A stretch of DNA of 64,000 bases from G963663315 sp965208975 (GTDB lineage Bacteria; Pseudomonadota; Gammaproteobacteria; Arenicellales; Poriferihabitantaceae). Below the pieces are notes generated by a model. The model did no database searches and was not told the origin of the DNA. It saw only the letters and a program-made list of their open reading frames with translations. The position numbers were made by a program, and so were the translations under genes. The stretch lies in assembly GCA_965208975.1 (NCBI GenBank), contig CBDBQH010000001.1, forward strand, positions 558,001 through 622,000. Direction: 5' to 3'. Below are positions 41,280 to 50,651 of the stretch, piece by piece. Each line of letters opens with the position of its first letter. Position 1 is the first letter of the stretch.

Positions 41280-43214
41280 ATGTCTGAAGATAAAGTCTAT
41301 GAGGTCAATCGTGATATTGCCGCCAAAGCCCATTTGACAAACGCGCAATATCTGGAGATGTATCAGAAATCCATCGACGACCCGGAGAATTTCTGGGCGG
41401 AACAGGCGGAAACTTTTGTCGACTGGTTCAGCCCCTGGGAGCGTGTGATGTCGGTGGATTATCACTCGGCAGACATTCAATGGTTCACCGGCGCGAAGCT
41501 CAACGCCTGTTATAACTGTGTGGACCGGCACTTGCCGACTCGTGGAGACCAGGTTGCCATCATCTGGGAAGGAGATGACCCAAGTGTTGATCTGTCAATT
41601 ACTTATAATGAATTATTCGACCTGGTTTGCAGGTTTTCCAACGTCCTGAAATCCCGGGGTGTGCGCAAGGGAGATCGGGTATCCATCTATATGCCAATGA
41701 TTCCGGAGGCCGCGGTGGCGATGCTGGCCTGCGCCAGAATCGGCGCCGTCCACTCGATTGTTTTCGGTGGCTTCTCGCCGGACGCGCTGCGCGACCGCAT
41801 CCTGGATTCAGATTGCCGGGTGGTCATTACCGCGGACGAAGGACCGCGTGGCGGGAAAAATGTACCGCTCAAGGAAAATGTTGAAAAGGCGCTGGAAGGC
41901 TGTCCGAATGTACACACGACGATTGTCGTTCGGCGAACCGGCCATCCGGTCACTGCCAGCCCAAAGAGGGATGTGTGGTATCACGAAGCCATGAATGACG
42001 CTTCCGGCGAGTGTCCGCCGGAGCGCATGGACGCGGAAGAGCCGCTATTCATCCTGTACACCTCGGGTTCTACCGGCAAACCGAAGGGAGTGTTACATAC
42101 CACGGGTGGCTATCAGCTGTATGCCGCCATGACCCACAAATATGTATTTGACTACCAGGACGGGGAGGTCTACTGGTGTACCGCCGATGTCGGTTGGGTA
42201 ACCGGACACAGCTATATTGTTTATGGTCCCCTGGCCAATGGCGCCATCACGATGATGTTCGAGGGAGTGCCGGTTTATCCCGATGCCGGACGATTCTGGC
42301 AGATCGTCGACAAACACAAGGTCAATATTTTCTATACCGCGCCCACTGCCTTAAGAGCCCTGATGGCACAGGGAGATAGTTGGGTCAAGCGTTCGAGCCG
42401 CCGCAGCCTGCGGATATTGGGTACGGTCGGCGAGCCGATCAATCCCGAGGCATGGGAGTGGTATTATCACGTGGTCGGGGAAGGGCGGTGTCCGATTGCC
42501 GATACCTGGTGGCAAACGGAAACCGGGGGCATCTTGATCGCCCCATTGCCTGGCGCGACACGCCTGAAACCCGGTTCGGCTACCCGTCCCTTTTTCGGTA
42601 TCCAGCCGGCCCTGATGGGTGCGGATGGCGCTGAGCTGGAAGGAGCCGCTTCCGGAGACCTGGTCATCAAGCAATCCTGGCCGGGGCAAATGCGCACGGT
42701 ATACGGTGATCATCAGCGTTTCATCGACACTTATTTCAAAACCTGGCCCGGCAGCTATTTCACCGGAGACGGGGCGCGTCGCGATGAAGACGGCTATTGG
42801 TGGATTACCGGACGGGTGGACGATGTGATCAACGTATCGGGGCATCGAATGGGGACTGCCGAAGTCGAGAGCGCCCTGGTACTGCATGAAGAAGTGGCTG
42901 AAGCCGCAGTCGTCGGATACCCCCATGATATCAAGGGGCAGGGTATCTATGCCTATGTGACCCTGATGGTGGGAACGGAGCCTTCGGATGAACTGCGGGC
43001 CGGGTTGTTGGCGCTGGTCAACAAAGAGATCGGGCCGATTGCAAAGCCCGATGTCATTCAATGGGCGCCCGGCCTGCCGAAAACACGGTCTGGCAAGATC
43101 ATGCGCCGCATCCTGAGGAAAATCGCCGCCAGGGAATTTGACGACCTGGGCGACACCAGCACCCTGGCCGATCCTGGGGTGGTGAATGACCTGATCGCAA
43201 ACAGGGCAGGGTAA
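41280..43214 (+). CDS. acs: Acetyl-CoA synthetase
   Basis: Acs activates acetate to acetyl-CoA by way of acetyl-AMP. The 644-residue product has the ATP-binding loop YTSGSTGKPKGVLHTTGGY, the A5-type motif DTWWQTETGG, the hinge region GRVDDVINVSGHRMGTAEVE and the C-terminal KTRSGKIMRRILRKIA, whose lysine is the usual acetylation site that switches off the enzyme. The acetate pocket Trp in AIVFGGFS-TADVGWVTGHSYIVY sequence is retained. Length is normal. Confidence 0.96.
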   Translation: MSEDKVYEVNRDIAAKAHLTNAQYLEMYQKSIDDPENFWAEQAETFVDWFSPWERVMSVDYHSADIQWFTGAKLNACYNCVDRHLPTRGDQVAIIWEGDDPSVDLSITYNELFDLVCRFSNVLKSRGVRKGDRVSIYMPMIPEAAVAMLACARIGAVHSIVFGGFSPDALRDRILDSDCRVVITADEGPRGGKNVPLKENVEKALEGCPNVHTTIVVRRTGHPVTASPKRDVWYHEAMNDASGECPPERMDAEEPLFILYTSGSTGKPKGVLHTTGGYQLYAAMTHKYVFDYQDGEVYWCTADVGWVTGHSYIVYGPLANGAITMMFEGVPVYPDAGRFWQIVDKHKVNIFYTAPTALRALMAQGDSWVKRSSRRSLRILGTVGEPINPEAWEWYYHVVGEGRCPIADTWWQTETGGILIAPLPGATRLKPGSATRPFFGIQPALMGADGAELEGAASGDLVIKQSWPGQMRTVYGDHQRFIDTYFKTWPGSYFTGDGARRDEDGYWWITGRVDDVINVSGHRMGTAEVESALVLHEEVAEAAVVGYPHDIKGQGIYAYVTLMVGTEPSDELRAGLLALVNKEIGPIAKPDVIQWAPGLPKTRSGKIMRRILRKIAAREFDDLGDTSTLADPGVVNDLIANRAG

Positions 43215-43259
43215 TCCGCTTTAATATCTCTGCTATAATCACCGACATCCAACACCAAT

Positions 43260-43300
43260 CCTTACATGAAAAAATGGGGAGCCCCCCAAATCCTGTAAGG
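43260..43300. repeat. Isolated IS-end-like sequence flanked by a small palindrome
   Basis: ATGAAAAAATGGGGAG at 43266-43281 is the same as the right terminal repeat of the insertion sequence at 29181-29196, but no transposase lies next to it. It is framed by CCTTACA (43260-43266) and TGTAAGG (43294-43300), an inverted repeat. It could be a solo end left after deletion or a very short non-autonomous element. Confidence 0.55.
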
Positions 43301-43301
43301 C

Positions 43302-43330
43302 TTGTATAGAGCCGGTGAAATGTCTATAAT
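43302..43330 (+). promoter_or_regulatory. Promoter placing the transcription start at the next gene's ATG
   Basis: TTGTAT (43302-43307) and a perfect TATAAT (43325-43330) are spaced by 17 bp. The expected transcription start, about seven bases after the -10, is the ATG at 43337. No Shine-Dalgarno fits between them. The mRNA may therefore be leaderless. Confidence 0.6.
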
Positions 43331-43336
43331 CAGCCC

Positions 43337-43903
43337 ATGCCCCAAGCCCAAGCCATCACATTTGATACTCACCGCTTTGTCAAGCATTTGACGGGAAGTG
43401 GATTCACAGAGAAACAGGCCGAGACCCTGGCCGAGGAACAGGTCGCCCTGCTCAACACCAATCTTGCGACCAAAGCCGATATCGAAGCCCTGCGACTTGC
43501 AACGAAATCCGATATCGAGACCCTGCGACAGGAAACCAAAGCCGGTATTGAGTCTTTGCGCCAGGAAACCAAAGCCGATATCGAAGCGGTCAAGGCGGAT
43601 ATCGAAGCCCTGCGACTTGCAACGAAATCCGATATCGAGACCCTGCGACAGGAAACCAAAGCCGGTATTGAGTCTTTGCGCCAGGAAACCAAAGCGGATA
43701 TTGCGCGACTCGAAGCCGGTATCGAAACCCTGCGATTGGAAACCCGGACGGATATTGAAGCGGTCAAAGCCGGTATCGAAGCCCTGCGATTGGAAACCCG
43801 GGCGGATATTGCGTCCCTCAAGACTGATTTGTTAAAATGGATGTTTGGAGCGCTGATTGCCCAGGGGGGATTTCTCATCGCTCTGGCCAGCTTCCTGGAT
43901 TGA
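43337..43903 (+). CDS. DUF1640 family coiled-coil membrane protein
   Basis: The 188-residue product resembles bacterial DUF1640 (CCDC90/MCUR1-like) proteins: an N-terminal FDTHRFVKHLTGSGFTEKQAETLAEEQ head, a long coiled coil of TKADIEALR/ETKAGIESLR heptads (about 46-165), and a C-terminal membrane helix (LLKWMFGALIAQGGFLIAL, about 167-185). The coiled coil contains a 120-bp tandem duplication, 43478 and 43598 being equivalent positions with about 97 identical bases. Function of bacterial members is unknown. Confidence 0.82.
   Translation: MPQAQAITFDTHRFVKHLTGSGFTEKQAETLAEEQVALLNTNLATKADIEALRLATKSDIETLRQETKAGIESLRQETKADIEAVKADIEALRLATKSDIETLRQETKAGIESLRQETKADIARLEAGIETLRLETRTDIEAVKAGIEALRLETRADIASLKTDLLKWMFGALIAQGGFLIALASFLD
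43478..43694 (+). repeat. Tandem duplication of 120 bp within the coiled-coil gene
   Basis: The stretch from 43478 is repeated from 43598 with about 97 identical bases, adding 40 residues to the coiled coil in frame. The near-identity suggests recent expansion, so copy number could vary between strains. Confidence 0.85.
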
Positions 43904-43939
43904 CGGGTAAATACATCAAAATCACTCAATCGGGCAAAT

Positions 43940-44130
43940 CACTCCCCCCTTGAGGGGGAGTCCAATCCGCTACACGGATTGGGTGGGGGGTATTCCCGCA
44001 AAGGGGGAATCCAACAGAAACAACACGAACCTGATCACGAATATGATAAAAGCAAATCAGATATGCCCACCTACGATTCGTAGAGCCTGCCCCCGGCTTG
44101 ATCGGGGGGGCGGGTCACTGTGCCCGCCCG
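43940..44130. repeat. Dispersed palindromic repeats downstream of the DUF1640 gene
   Basis: No gene is visible here. The segment holds ACTCCCCCCTTGAGGGGGAGT (43941 onward), a run around ATTCCCGCAAAGGGGGAAT, a 30-bp element GTAGAGCCTGCCCCCGGCTT... at 44080-44109, and GGGCGGGTCACTGTGCCCGCCCG ending near 44129. The 30-bp element recurs inverted at 50735-50764 and 51015-51044. Confidence 0.8.
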
Positions 44131-44168
44131 CTCAGATGCCGGATCATGCACAAAAGTTAAATTTCTGC

Positions 44169-44200
44169 TTGACAGCTGAATGGCAAGATGCTGCTACAAT
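44169..44200 (+). promoter_or_regulatory. Promoter-like elements just before the CCAAG repeat tract
   Basis: A perfect TTGACA (44169-44174) and TACAAT (44195-44200) lie directly before the pentanucleotide tract. The 20-bp spacing is longer than optimal. If used, transcription would begin inside or at the start of the repeats, about 540 bases before the surface-protein ATG. Confidence 0.35.
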
Positions 44201-44205
44201 GATTG

Positions 44206-44395
44206 CCAAGCCAAGCCAAGCCAAGCCAAGCCAAGCCAAGCCAAGCCAAGCCAAGCCAAGCCAAGCCAAGCCAAGCCAAGCCAAGCCAAGCCAAGCCAAG
44301 CCAAGCCAAGCCAAGCCAAGCCAAGCCAAGCCAAGCCAAGCCAAGCCAAGCCAAGCCAAGCCAAGCCAAGCCAAGCCAAGCCAAGCCAAGCCAAG
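44206..44395 (+). repeat. Pentanucleotide tandem repeat (CCAAG) x 38
   Basis: Thirty-eight perfect head-to-tail copies of CCAAG fill 190 bp. Because 5 is not a multiple of 3, each gain or loss of a unit changes reading frame across the tract. All three plus-strand frames are open through it, coding for Ala-Lys-Pro-Ser-Gln repeats. It stands 351 bp upstream of the start I prefer for the giant surface-protein gene. Perfect tracts of this size normally vary in length by slippage. Confidence 0.97.
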
Positions 44396-44745
44396 CCAGC
44401 CCGGTCCGGGCTTCGGGCATGATGGCTTCCGCATGGCGGCTCCGTTCCCGCCCGGCAAATCCCCGACTATCTGATTCTTCCCGCCCGGCAACTTCTGGTC
44501 CGCCTGATTCTCCATCCGTCATTCCCGCGAAGGCGGGAATCCACAACCCTGCGGGACGGCACAGAGACCGTCCCCTACGATCCAGCCATATCATTCCCCC
44601 CTTGAGGGGGAATCACATCGCGCGAAGCGGGTGTGATGGGGGGACATTCCCGCCAAAGGCGGGAATCCACAACCGGCGACCGACTGATTCTCCCGACCTG
44701 CCGCCGTCAACCGGCGTCATCAGATGGATTCCCGCTTTCGCGGGA
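44396..44745. repeat. Cluster of dispersed inverted repeats upstream of the surface-protein gene
   Basis: Copies include CATTCCCGCGAAGGCGGGAA (about 44521), CATTCCCCCCTTGAGGGGGAA (about 44592), CATTCCCGCCAAAGGCGGGAA (about 44644) and ATTCCCGCTTTCGCGGGAAT (44728-44747). Translation in the frame of the downstream gene gives the familiar repeat-derived strings VIPAKAGIH and WIPAFAGM, a sign that this segment is non-coding. Confidence 0.8.
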
Positions 44746-47700
44746 ATGACGAGGTTTTGGGTCCGTTTCGCGGGCACCCGGTTTCTTCTTCCCCACCTCC
44801 TCTCCACCCTGCTCCTGCTGCCGCTCCTGGCCGGCTTCACCGCCGAAGCCTCTGCCCAGATCACTGCCTTTCCTCAAAAGGTCACCGGCGCCGTGACCGA
44901 AGGCGAGGATGCACAGTTTACAATACATATCTCCGATCCGGCTCCGACCGGGGGGCTGGTAGTCAACCTGAGTGTGACTGAATTACTGGCTGACCACGTC
45001 GCGTCGACAGAGGAAGGATCCAAGATGATCACCATCCCGGAAGGTGAAACCAGCGCCATCTACACCGTCCCCACAGTGAACGACGAGATCGATGAGAGTC
45101 CCAGCAACGTCCGGCTTCAAGTAGTGAACGGTTCGGGCTATACCCCGTCGTCCGGTATCCCCGCTGATGACATCATCGTCGCCGACAACGACCCCGCCAC
45201 CCTGTCAATCTCCGCCCCCGCCGATGCCGTCGAGGGCAACAGTTCGTATACCGACCGCAACTTCACGGTCACCCTGTCCGAAACCCGCAGCGCATCTGTC
45301 GGCTTCCAGGTCTGTTTTAACGATGGCGCCAACGGCACCGCCACGCGGGGTTCCAGCGGAGACTACCGATTGGTGATCGGCGGCAACGCGGACAATAGCA
45401 CGTGCCGGGCCACTTCTCTTTCCTCCGGACAAACCAGCGAAAACATCACCATCCGCGTAGTGGGCGACACCGACATCGAAGCCGATGAAACCGTCATCGC
45501 CACCCTGGAACTGGTCGGCAGCCCGACGGGTGTGGTCCTCGGCACAGCCACCGCCACCCACACCATCGAAACCGATGACACCCACGAAGTCACTATAGAT
45601 GTCACCAACAGTTCAAACAACAAGATTTCGGGCGCAACCGAAGGGGACAGCGGTCATAATGACTATACCGTCAACCTGCGCATAGATCCCGTATACACTT
45701 CCCAATCCATACAGGTTAAATTCTGTCTGGGGGGTACGGCCGTCCGCGCCACCGATTATGACTTGTTGACCCCGTCCGGGACGGCCATCATCCATGGCTT
45801 CGACGCCCAGAACTGCCTGGTTTCACCCGCTCAGCTCACGATGAACAGCGCCCTCGCCGAGTACACGCTGCGCGTCCAGGGCGATGTGACCATTGAACCG
45901 AACGAGACCATCACCTTTCAGGCCTCCGCCCAGTCCGGCGTCACCCCGGGAGACGTGTCCTTTGGACCCGCCCACACCTTCACCATCCTGACCAATGACA
46001 CCGTCCCGCTGAGCCTGACTTCAGTGGGCGCGAACCCCTTTGTAGAAGAAACAGGCAATCTGGCCAGCCGCGCCGAGGTCCGTCTGGGGACGGCGCGCAA
46101 CAGTGATACCCACTACCGCATCTGCTTTGTCTCCTCCCTGGCGCCAACAGCTTCGGTGCCGAGCTATGACTGGACCCAGAATACCAATAATGTTCTGGAC
46201 GCAACGCGCTGTCACGATGGCGTCATCGCCAGTGGGCAGACCTCCCACTCAGTCAACAATGCTTACATTCGCACCAACAACAAGGGATCAGGCCGAGACA
46301 GTTCAATTTTCAATGCCGACAATCCCGATGAGACCATTACCATCACCCTGTCGCAAGACCCCGACAATCCGCTGCCTTCCGATGTATCCCTGTCCAGTAC
46401 CGGCAATCCCATCCGCATGGTCAGCCAGGACGATGATCTGACCCGGGTACGACTCGACCGCCAGGGTTCCGGCAATCTGACCGAAGGCGGTTCCGCCAAA
46501 GCCGAGTTCAGGCTGACCCTGGACAACCGGCTCGACCACCGGGCGCTGGTAGCCGGTGAACGGGTCGATGTGCCACTGGTCATCTCCGGTACGGATATTA
46601 CCGCCGGCGACTACACCTTAACGACCAAGAGTGGGACCGATCTGAATACCGGCGTATCGATCACCGGCGCCAATACCCTGACCCCGGTCGTGATATTACA
46701 AGGCGCTGGCGCCCGGATAGCCACGCTGGAACTGACGCCGACCGATGATACAGACATCGAAAGTACCGAAACCCTGCGCGTGGAACTGGGACCGGACGGT
46801 ACGGGCGCCAATGGCTTCGGTCATTCGAGCCGCGGCACCACGGTGCGCGGCGGCGCGGCGCGCAGCGACCGCACACTCACCCATCACTTTGAGGTAGATA
46901 TTGCTGATAATGACCAGGCATCGGTGATTACCATTGCCCGCGCTTCCGCCGCCTCGCTGACCGAGGGCAACCAGGCCAGCTTCACGCTCAGCGCCGACCC
47001 GCCCCCGGCTTCCTCCCTGACCGTCCGTCTGAACATTACGGACGCCGGCAACGCCGACTTTCTGGCTTCAACGGTTCAGGGCGCCCGTACCGTATCCATT
47101 CCGACTTCCGGTTCCACTCCTTATCCACTCTCGACGGTGGCTGACGCCATTGATGAACCCGGCGGCCCGGTCACGATCACGATTGCCGCGGACACCGCCA
47201 ATCCGGCCAGATACACCATCAGCGATCCCGCTCCTTTCGCACAAGTCACCGTCCATGACAACGACGCCACTACGGTCACCCTGACCACGCCGGATACCGA
47301 CGCGACCGAAGGCAGCAGTACCGCCACGGCGCAGATCGTCCTGACCCTGGGACGCGCCTTGCGCGCCGGAGAGATTCTGGCGATTCCGTTACAGTTCAGT
47401 GGCGGCGTATTGAACACCGATTTCGGTCTGTATCTTCCGACTTCAAACGCCATCTCCCTGACCGGCCATACCGTCACCTTCACCGGCAGCGCCGGCGGTT
47501 CAGCGACCGTAGCCACTCTCTCTGTACTTGCCACAGAAGACGCGGACGCAGACCCTGATTCCATCACCGTCTCCATCCCCGCCACATCGACCGGCAATGC
47601 CGCGAAACTGACCGCCACCGGAATGGGGGTCAATACCAACACCGCTCCCGCCGCCACCGGCTCGGTCACCGCCAACCACGGCACAATCACCGTCACCGAC

Positions 47701-50631
47701 AACGACACCCGCGGACTGACCCTCACCTCCCCGGCCGTCACCGAAGGCGGCAGTGGCACGTATACCGTCGTCCTGGATACCCAACCCGGCGCATCGGTCA
47801 CCGTCACCATTACCGCCAACAGTACCGAAGTCACCATCGACGGCACAGACGCCGATACGACCTTTACCAATAGCGAAGACCTGATCTTCACCACTACCAA
47901 CTGGAATCAGCCACAGACCGTCACCATCCGCGCGGCCGAAGATGACGATACCGAGGATGACCGCGTCACCCTGACGCATGCTGTATCCGGTGGAGGATAC
48001 GGTGCAACAGAAAATGAAACCCCGGAAATCACCATTACCGACAACGACAGTCCGGGACTGGTCCTGCCGGCGACGCTAACCGTGAATGAAGGCGCCACCG
48101 GCAACTACACCGTTCGCCTGTCTACCCAACCCGGTGGCGCGGTGACCGTGACCATTGGCGGTCACGCCAGTACCGACCTGACCATTGACACCGATTCCGG
48201 TACGAACGGGAATCAGGATACCCTGACCTTCCGCCCGACCGGAGCGAATCTGTGGAGTACCGAACAGACCGTCACCGTCACCGCGGCCTCCGATAACGAC
48301 CGCGCCAATGACGCCGTGACCCTGGCGCATACCGCCATCGGCGGAGGATACAATATCACCGGCAATGTCGCGGTCACCATCACCGACACCACCCCGGCTC
48401 CGCCTCCCCCTCCGCCTCCGCCATCCACCGAACCGGGGACTTTGCCGGAACCTACCCCGACTACACCGGGAGAAACCCCCACAGAGCCGCAACCACCCGA
48501 ACCGCAACCCGTGATTCCGCTTCTTTCCATTCAGGCGCAATCCGGCGCCCTGACCGAAGGCTCCGTAGCGACTTTCACGATCACCGCCGAACCGGCGCCG
48601 GTTGAACCGATTACCGTTCCACTCACCATTGCCGCACAGGGCGACTTCACCACCCCGGAGTCCATCGGAGCGAAGCCCCGCATCATTGACCGCGCCATCA
48701 CTTCCCTGATGATTCCCACCCTCCAGGACTTCATCGACGAAGCAGATGGCTCGGTCACCATCACCCTGCAAGCGGCGGACGGCTATAGCCTGTCCCCGAA
48801 CCCTTTGGCGACGATAGAGATTCACGACGATGATACCGCCGGCATTGCATTGTCCACCCAGGGACTACGCATTGACCAGATCGGAGAAACCGGACAATAT
48901 ACCGTGCAACTGACCAGCGAGCCGCAGGCTCCGGTGCAGGTGACGGTTCTCCCCTCCACTAATGGCTCTTCCTCAACGCCTGGCGCTTCCCCGACTCTCG
49001 CCAGCGCCTCTGTCTCCAGCGCTTCTGTCGCGCAGGCCGCCACGATGGACGTGGTGAGCGCCACGCCCTCTACGCTGACCTTTGTGCCGGACCACTGGAA
49101 TATCCCGCAAACCGTCACCCTGACCGCGCAGCGGGAAGGCCGCATGAGCCTGAGGCACCGCGTCACATCACAAGACCCGAACTATCATACGCTCCCGGCC
49201 ATGGAAGCCACCGCCGGACCACTGGCGGTTCTCGTCGGCGAAGACCTGACCGCCGTAGCCTTGCCCTGGCAGACACGATTCGCTCGCACTTCAGCCGGAC
49301 ACGTATTAGACAGCATCTCCCAACGCATTCAATCCACTCCCACCCCCGGACTGTCCGCCCGACTGGCTGGCTATCGCATGGATACCACCCCGCAAGAAAT
49401 GCAATCCTGGACACAGCCCCCCAACTCCATCGCCAGACCGCACAGCCGCGCCATCACCATGTCTGAACTACTGTCTGATTCGTCGATGTCGTGGAGCGCA
49501 ACAACCGATGGTTCCATCGCTTCCCTTTGGGCGCAGGGCGCCTTCTCGGAGTTTAATGGCCAGAGTGGAGAAACCACCCTGGATGGAGAAGTCCTCACCA
49601 CCCTGATTGGAGTCGATCAAACCCATACCCACGGACAACGCGGACTGGTTCTGTCGTATAGTCAGGCAGAAGGACAATACCAGACGAAAAACAAAGGAGA
49701 GATTGAATCAGAACAGACCCTGTTGACTCCGTGGATGTCCCGGCAAGTGAATGACCGCATGACGCTGTGGGGCGCGTTGGGTTATGGTACGGGAGACCTC
49801 ACCCTCATCAGAAGCGAAAGGCAAGACCTCACTACGGATACCCATACCGCCTTTGTGGCCCTGGGCAGTGACGCCATCCTCCGGGAAGAAACCCATCGTA
49901 CCTTATCGATCGTCACCGATGCGCTGTGGTTGAGAACCCGTACCGAGGCGGTCACAGACGGACTGGAACTGAACCATGCCACGGCGCATGCTTCAAGGAT
50001 GCGGGTGGGAATCAAAGGCAGTGGGCGTATCCCCGCAATCCCCGGAATCCCCCGATTCACTGCGGCACAGGCGCTGAAGATGAATTGGGAATCCGCATTG
50101 CGTCATGATGGCGGAGACGCTGAAAGTGGATTCGGCGTGGAAGTCGGGGGCGGAGTCCAATGGACCGATTCCCGGCGCGGACTGAACCTTCAAATCAATG
50201 GCCGAAGTCTGATTACCCATCATGATTCAGATATAAAGGATCGGGGACTTTCCCTGTCCATGGGATTTAATCCGTCTCCGGCTGAGCAAGGATTTACCTT
50301 CACCCTGAAACAGGATTGGGGTACGGTGTCTTCGGGCCGGGAGCGATTATTGACCGCGGAATCCCTGGAACCGGCGCAATCGAATACCGCCACCGCGCAA
50401 CGGTTGTCCGCAGAAGCGGGGTATGGTTTTACCATCGGCGATGGACGCTATATCGCCCGTCCACATCTGGGGGTGGGTCTGTACGCCAAAGAGCGAGAAA
50501 CCACACTCGGCTGGCGGCTGCAATCCACTATCGGCAGAAGTGAGCGGACATTGGGGTTGAAACTCATCCGGCATGAGAATGACAACCAATCCGAACACCG
50601 CATGAAGGTGGAAGCGGGGGTGCGGTGGTAA
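44746..50631 (+). CDS. Giant Calx-beta repeat surface protein with autotransporter-type C-terminal barrel
   Basis: I take the ATG at 44746, which gives a textbook signal peptide (FLLPHLLSTLLLLPLLAGF, cleavage after ASA near residue 37) and a 1961-residue protein; the frame stays open to 44203 but that part is repeat DNA. The passenger consists of about nine Calx-beta-like domains, each opening with a TEG motif (AVTEGEDAQFTI, SLTEGNQASFTL, AVTEGGSGTYTV, TVNEGATGNYTV, ALTEGSVATFTI). A Pro-rich linker (about residues 1213-1260) precedes the last ones. Residues about 1570-1961 show alternating beta strands ending VEAGVRW, an outer-membrane barrel signature. Calx-beta domains bind Ca2+ in other proteins; adhesion is a guess. 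No Shine-Dalgarno is visible. Confidence 0.85.
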   Translation: MTRFWVRFAGTRFLLPHLLSTLLLLPLLAGFTAEASAQITAFPQKVTGAVTEGEDAQFTIHISDPAPTGGLVVNLSVTELLADHVASTEEGSKMITIPEGETSAIYTVPTVNDEIDESPSNVRLQVVNGSGYTPSSGIPADDIIVADNDPATLSISAPADAVEGNSSYTDRNFTVTLSETRSASVGFQVCFNDGANGTATRGSSGDYRLVIGGNADNSTCRATSLSSGQTSENITIRVVGDTDIEADETVIATLELVGSPTGVVLGTATATHTIETDDTHEVTIDVTNSSNNKISGATEGDSGHNDYTVNLRIDPVYTSQSIQVKFCLGGTAVRATDYDLLTPSGTAIIHGFDAQNCLVSPAQLTMNSALAEYTLRVQGDVTIEPNETITFQASAQSGVTPGDVSFGPAHTFTILTNDTVPLSLTSVGANPFVEETGNLASRAEVRLGTARNSDTHYRICFVSSLAPTASVPSYDWTQNTNNVLDATRCHDGVIASGQTSHSVNNAYIRTNNKGSGRDSSIFNADNPDETITITLSQDPDNPLPSDVSLSSTGNPIRMVSQDDDLTRVRLDRQGSGNLTEGGSAKAEFRLTLDNRLDHRALVAGERVDVPLVISGTDITAGDYTLTTKSGTDLNTGVSITGANTLTPVVILQGAGARIATLELTPTDDTDIESTETLRVELGPDGTGANGFGHSSRGTTVRGGAARSDRTLTHHFEVDIADNDQASVITIARASAASLTEGNQASFTLSADPPPASSLTVRLNITDAGNADFLASTVQGARTVSIPTSGSTPYPLSTVADAIDEPGGPVTITIAADTANPARYTISDPAPFAQVTVHDNDATTVTLTTPDTDATEGSSTATAQIVLTLGRALRAGEILAIPLQFSGGVLNTDFGLYLPTSNAISLTGHTVTFTGSAGGSATVATLSVLATEDADADPDSITVSIPATSTGNAAKLTATGMGVNTNTAPAATGSVTANHGTITVTDNDTRGLTLTSPAVTEGGSGTYTVVLDTQPGASVTVTITANSTEVTIDGTDADTTFTNSEDLIFTTTNWNQPQTVTIRAAEDDDTEDDRVTLTHAVSGGGYGATENETPEITITDNDSPGLVLPATLTVNEGATGNYTVRLSTQPGGAVTVTIGGHASTDLTIDTDSGTNGNQDTLTFRPTGANLWSTEQTVTVTAASDNDRANDAVTLAHTAIGGGYNITGNVAVTITDTTPAPPPPPPPPSTEPGTLPEPTPTTPGETPTEPQPPEPQPVIPLLSIQAQSGALTEGSVATFTITAEPAPVEPITVPLTIAAQGDFTTPESIGAKPRIIDRAITSLMIPTLQDFIDEADGSVTITLQAADGYSLSPNPLATIEIHDDDTAGIALSTQGLRIDQIGETGQYTVQLTSEPQAPVQVTVLPSTNGSSSTPGASPTLASASVSSASVAQAATMDVVSATPSTLTFVPDHWNIPQTVTLTAQREGRMSLRHRVTSQDPNYHTLPAMEATAGPLAVLVGEDLTAVALPWQTRFARTSAGHVLDSISQRIQSTPTPGLSARLAGYRMDTTPQEMQSWTQPPNSIARPHSRAITMSELLSDSSMSWSATTDGSIASLWAQGAFSEFNGQSGETTLDGEVLTTLIGVDQTHTHGQRGLVLSYSQAEGQYQTKNKGEIESEQTLLTPWMSRQVNDRMTLWGALGYGTGDLTLIRSERQDLTTDTHTAFVALGSDAILREETHRTLSIVTDALWLRTRTEAVTDGLELNHATAHASRMRVGIKGSGRIPAIPGIPRFTAAQALKMNWESALRHDGGDAESGFGVEVGGGVQWTDSRRGLNLQINGRSLITHHDSDIKDRGLSLSMGFNPSPAEQGFTFTLKQDWGTVSSGRERLLTAESLEPAQSNTATAQRLSAEAGYGFTIGDGRYIARPHLGVGLYAKERETTLGWRLQSTIGRSERTLGLKLIRHENDNQSEHRMKVEAGVRW

Positions 50632-50651
50632 GGGGGTGACAGGATTCCCGA

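Noticed and set aside
43950..44594. Ala-Lys-Pro-Ser-Gln or Leu-Gly-Leu-Ala-Trp repeat proteins across the CCAAG tract on both strands
   Set aside because: The tract has no stop codon in any frame, so open frames are automatic; their flanks are dispersed repeats.
44203..44745. N-terminal extension of the giant surface protein to 44203
   Set aside because: It would put about 180 repeat-derived residues before a clear signal peptide, with TTG as start and no ribosome binding site.
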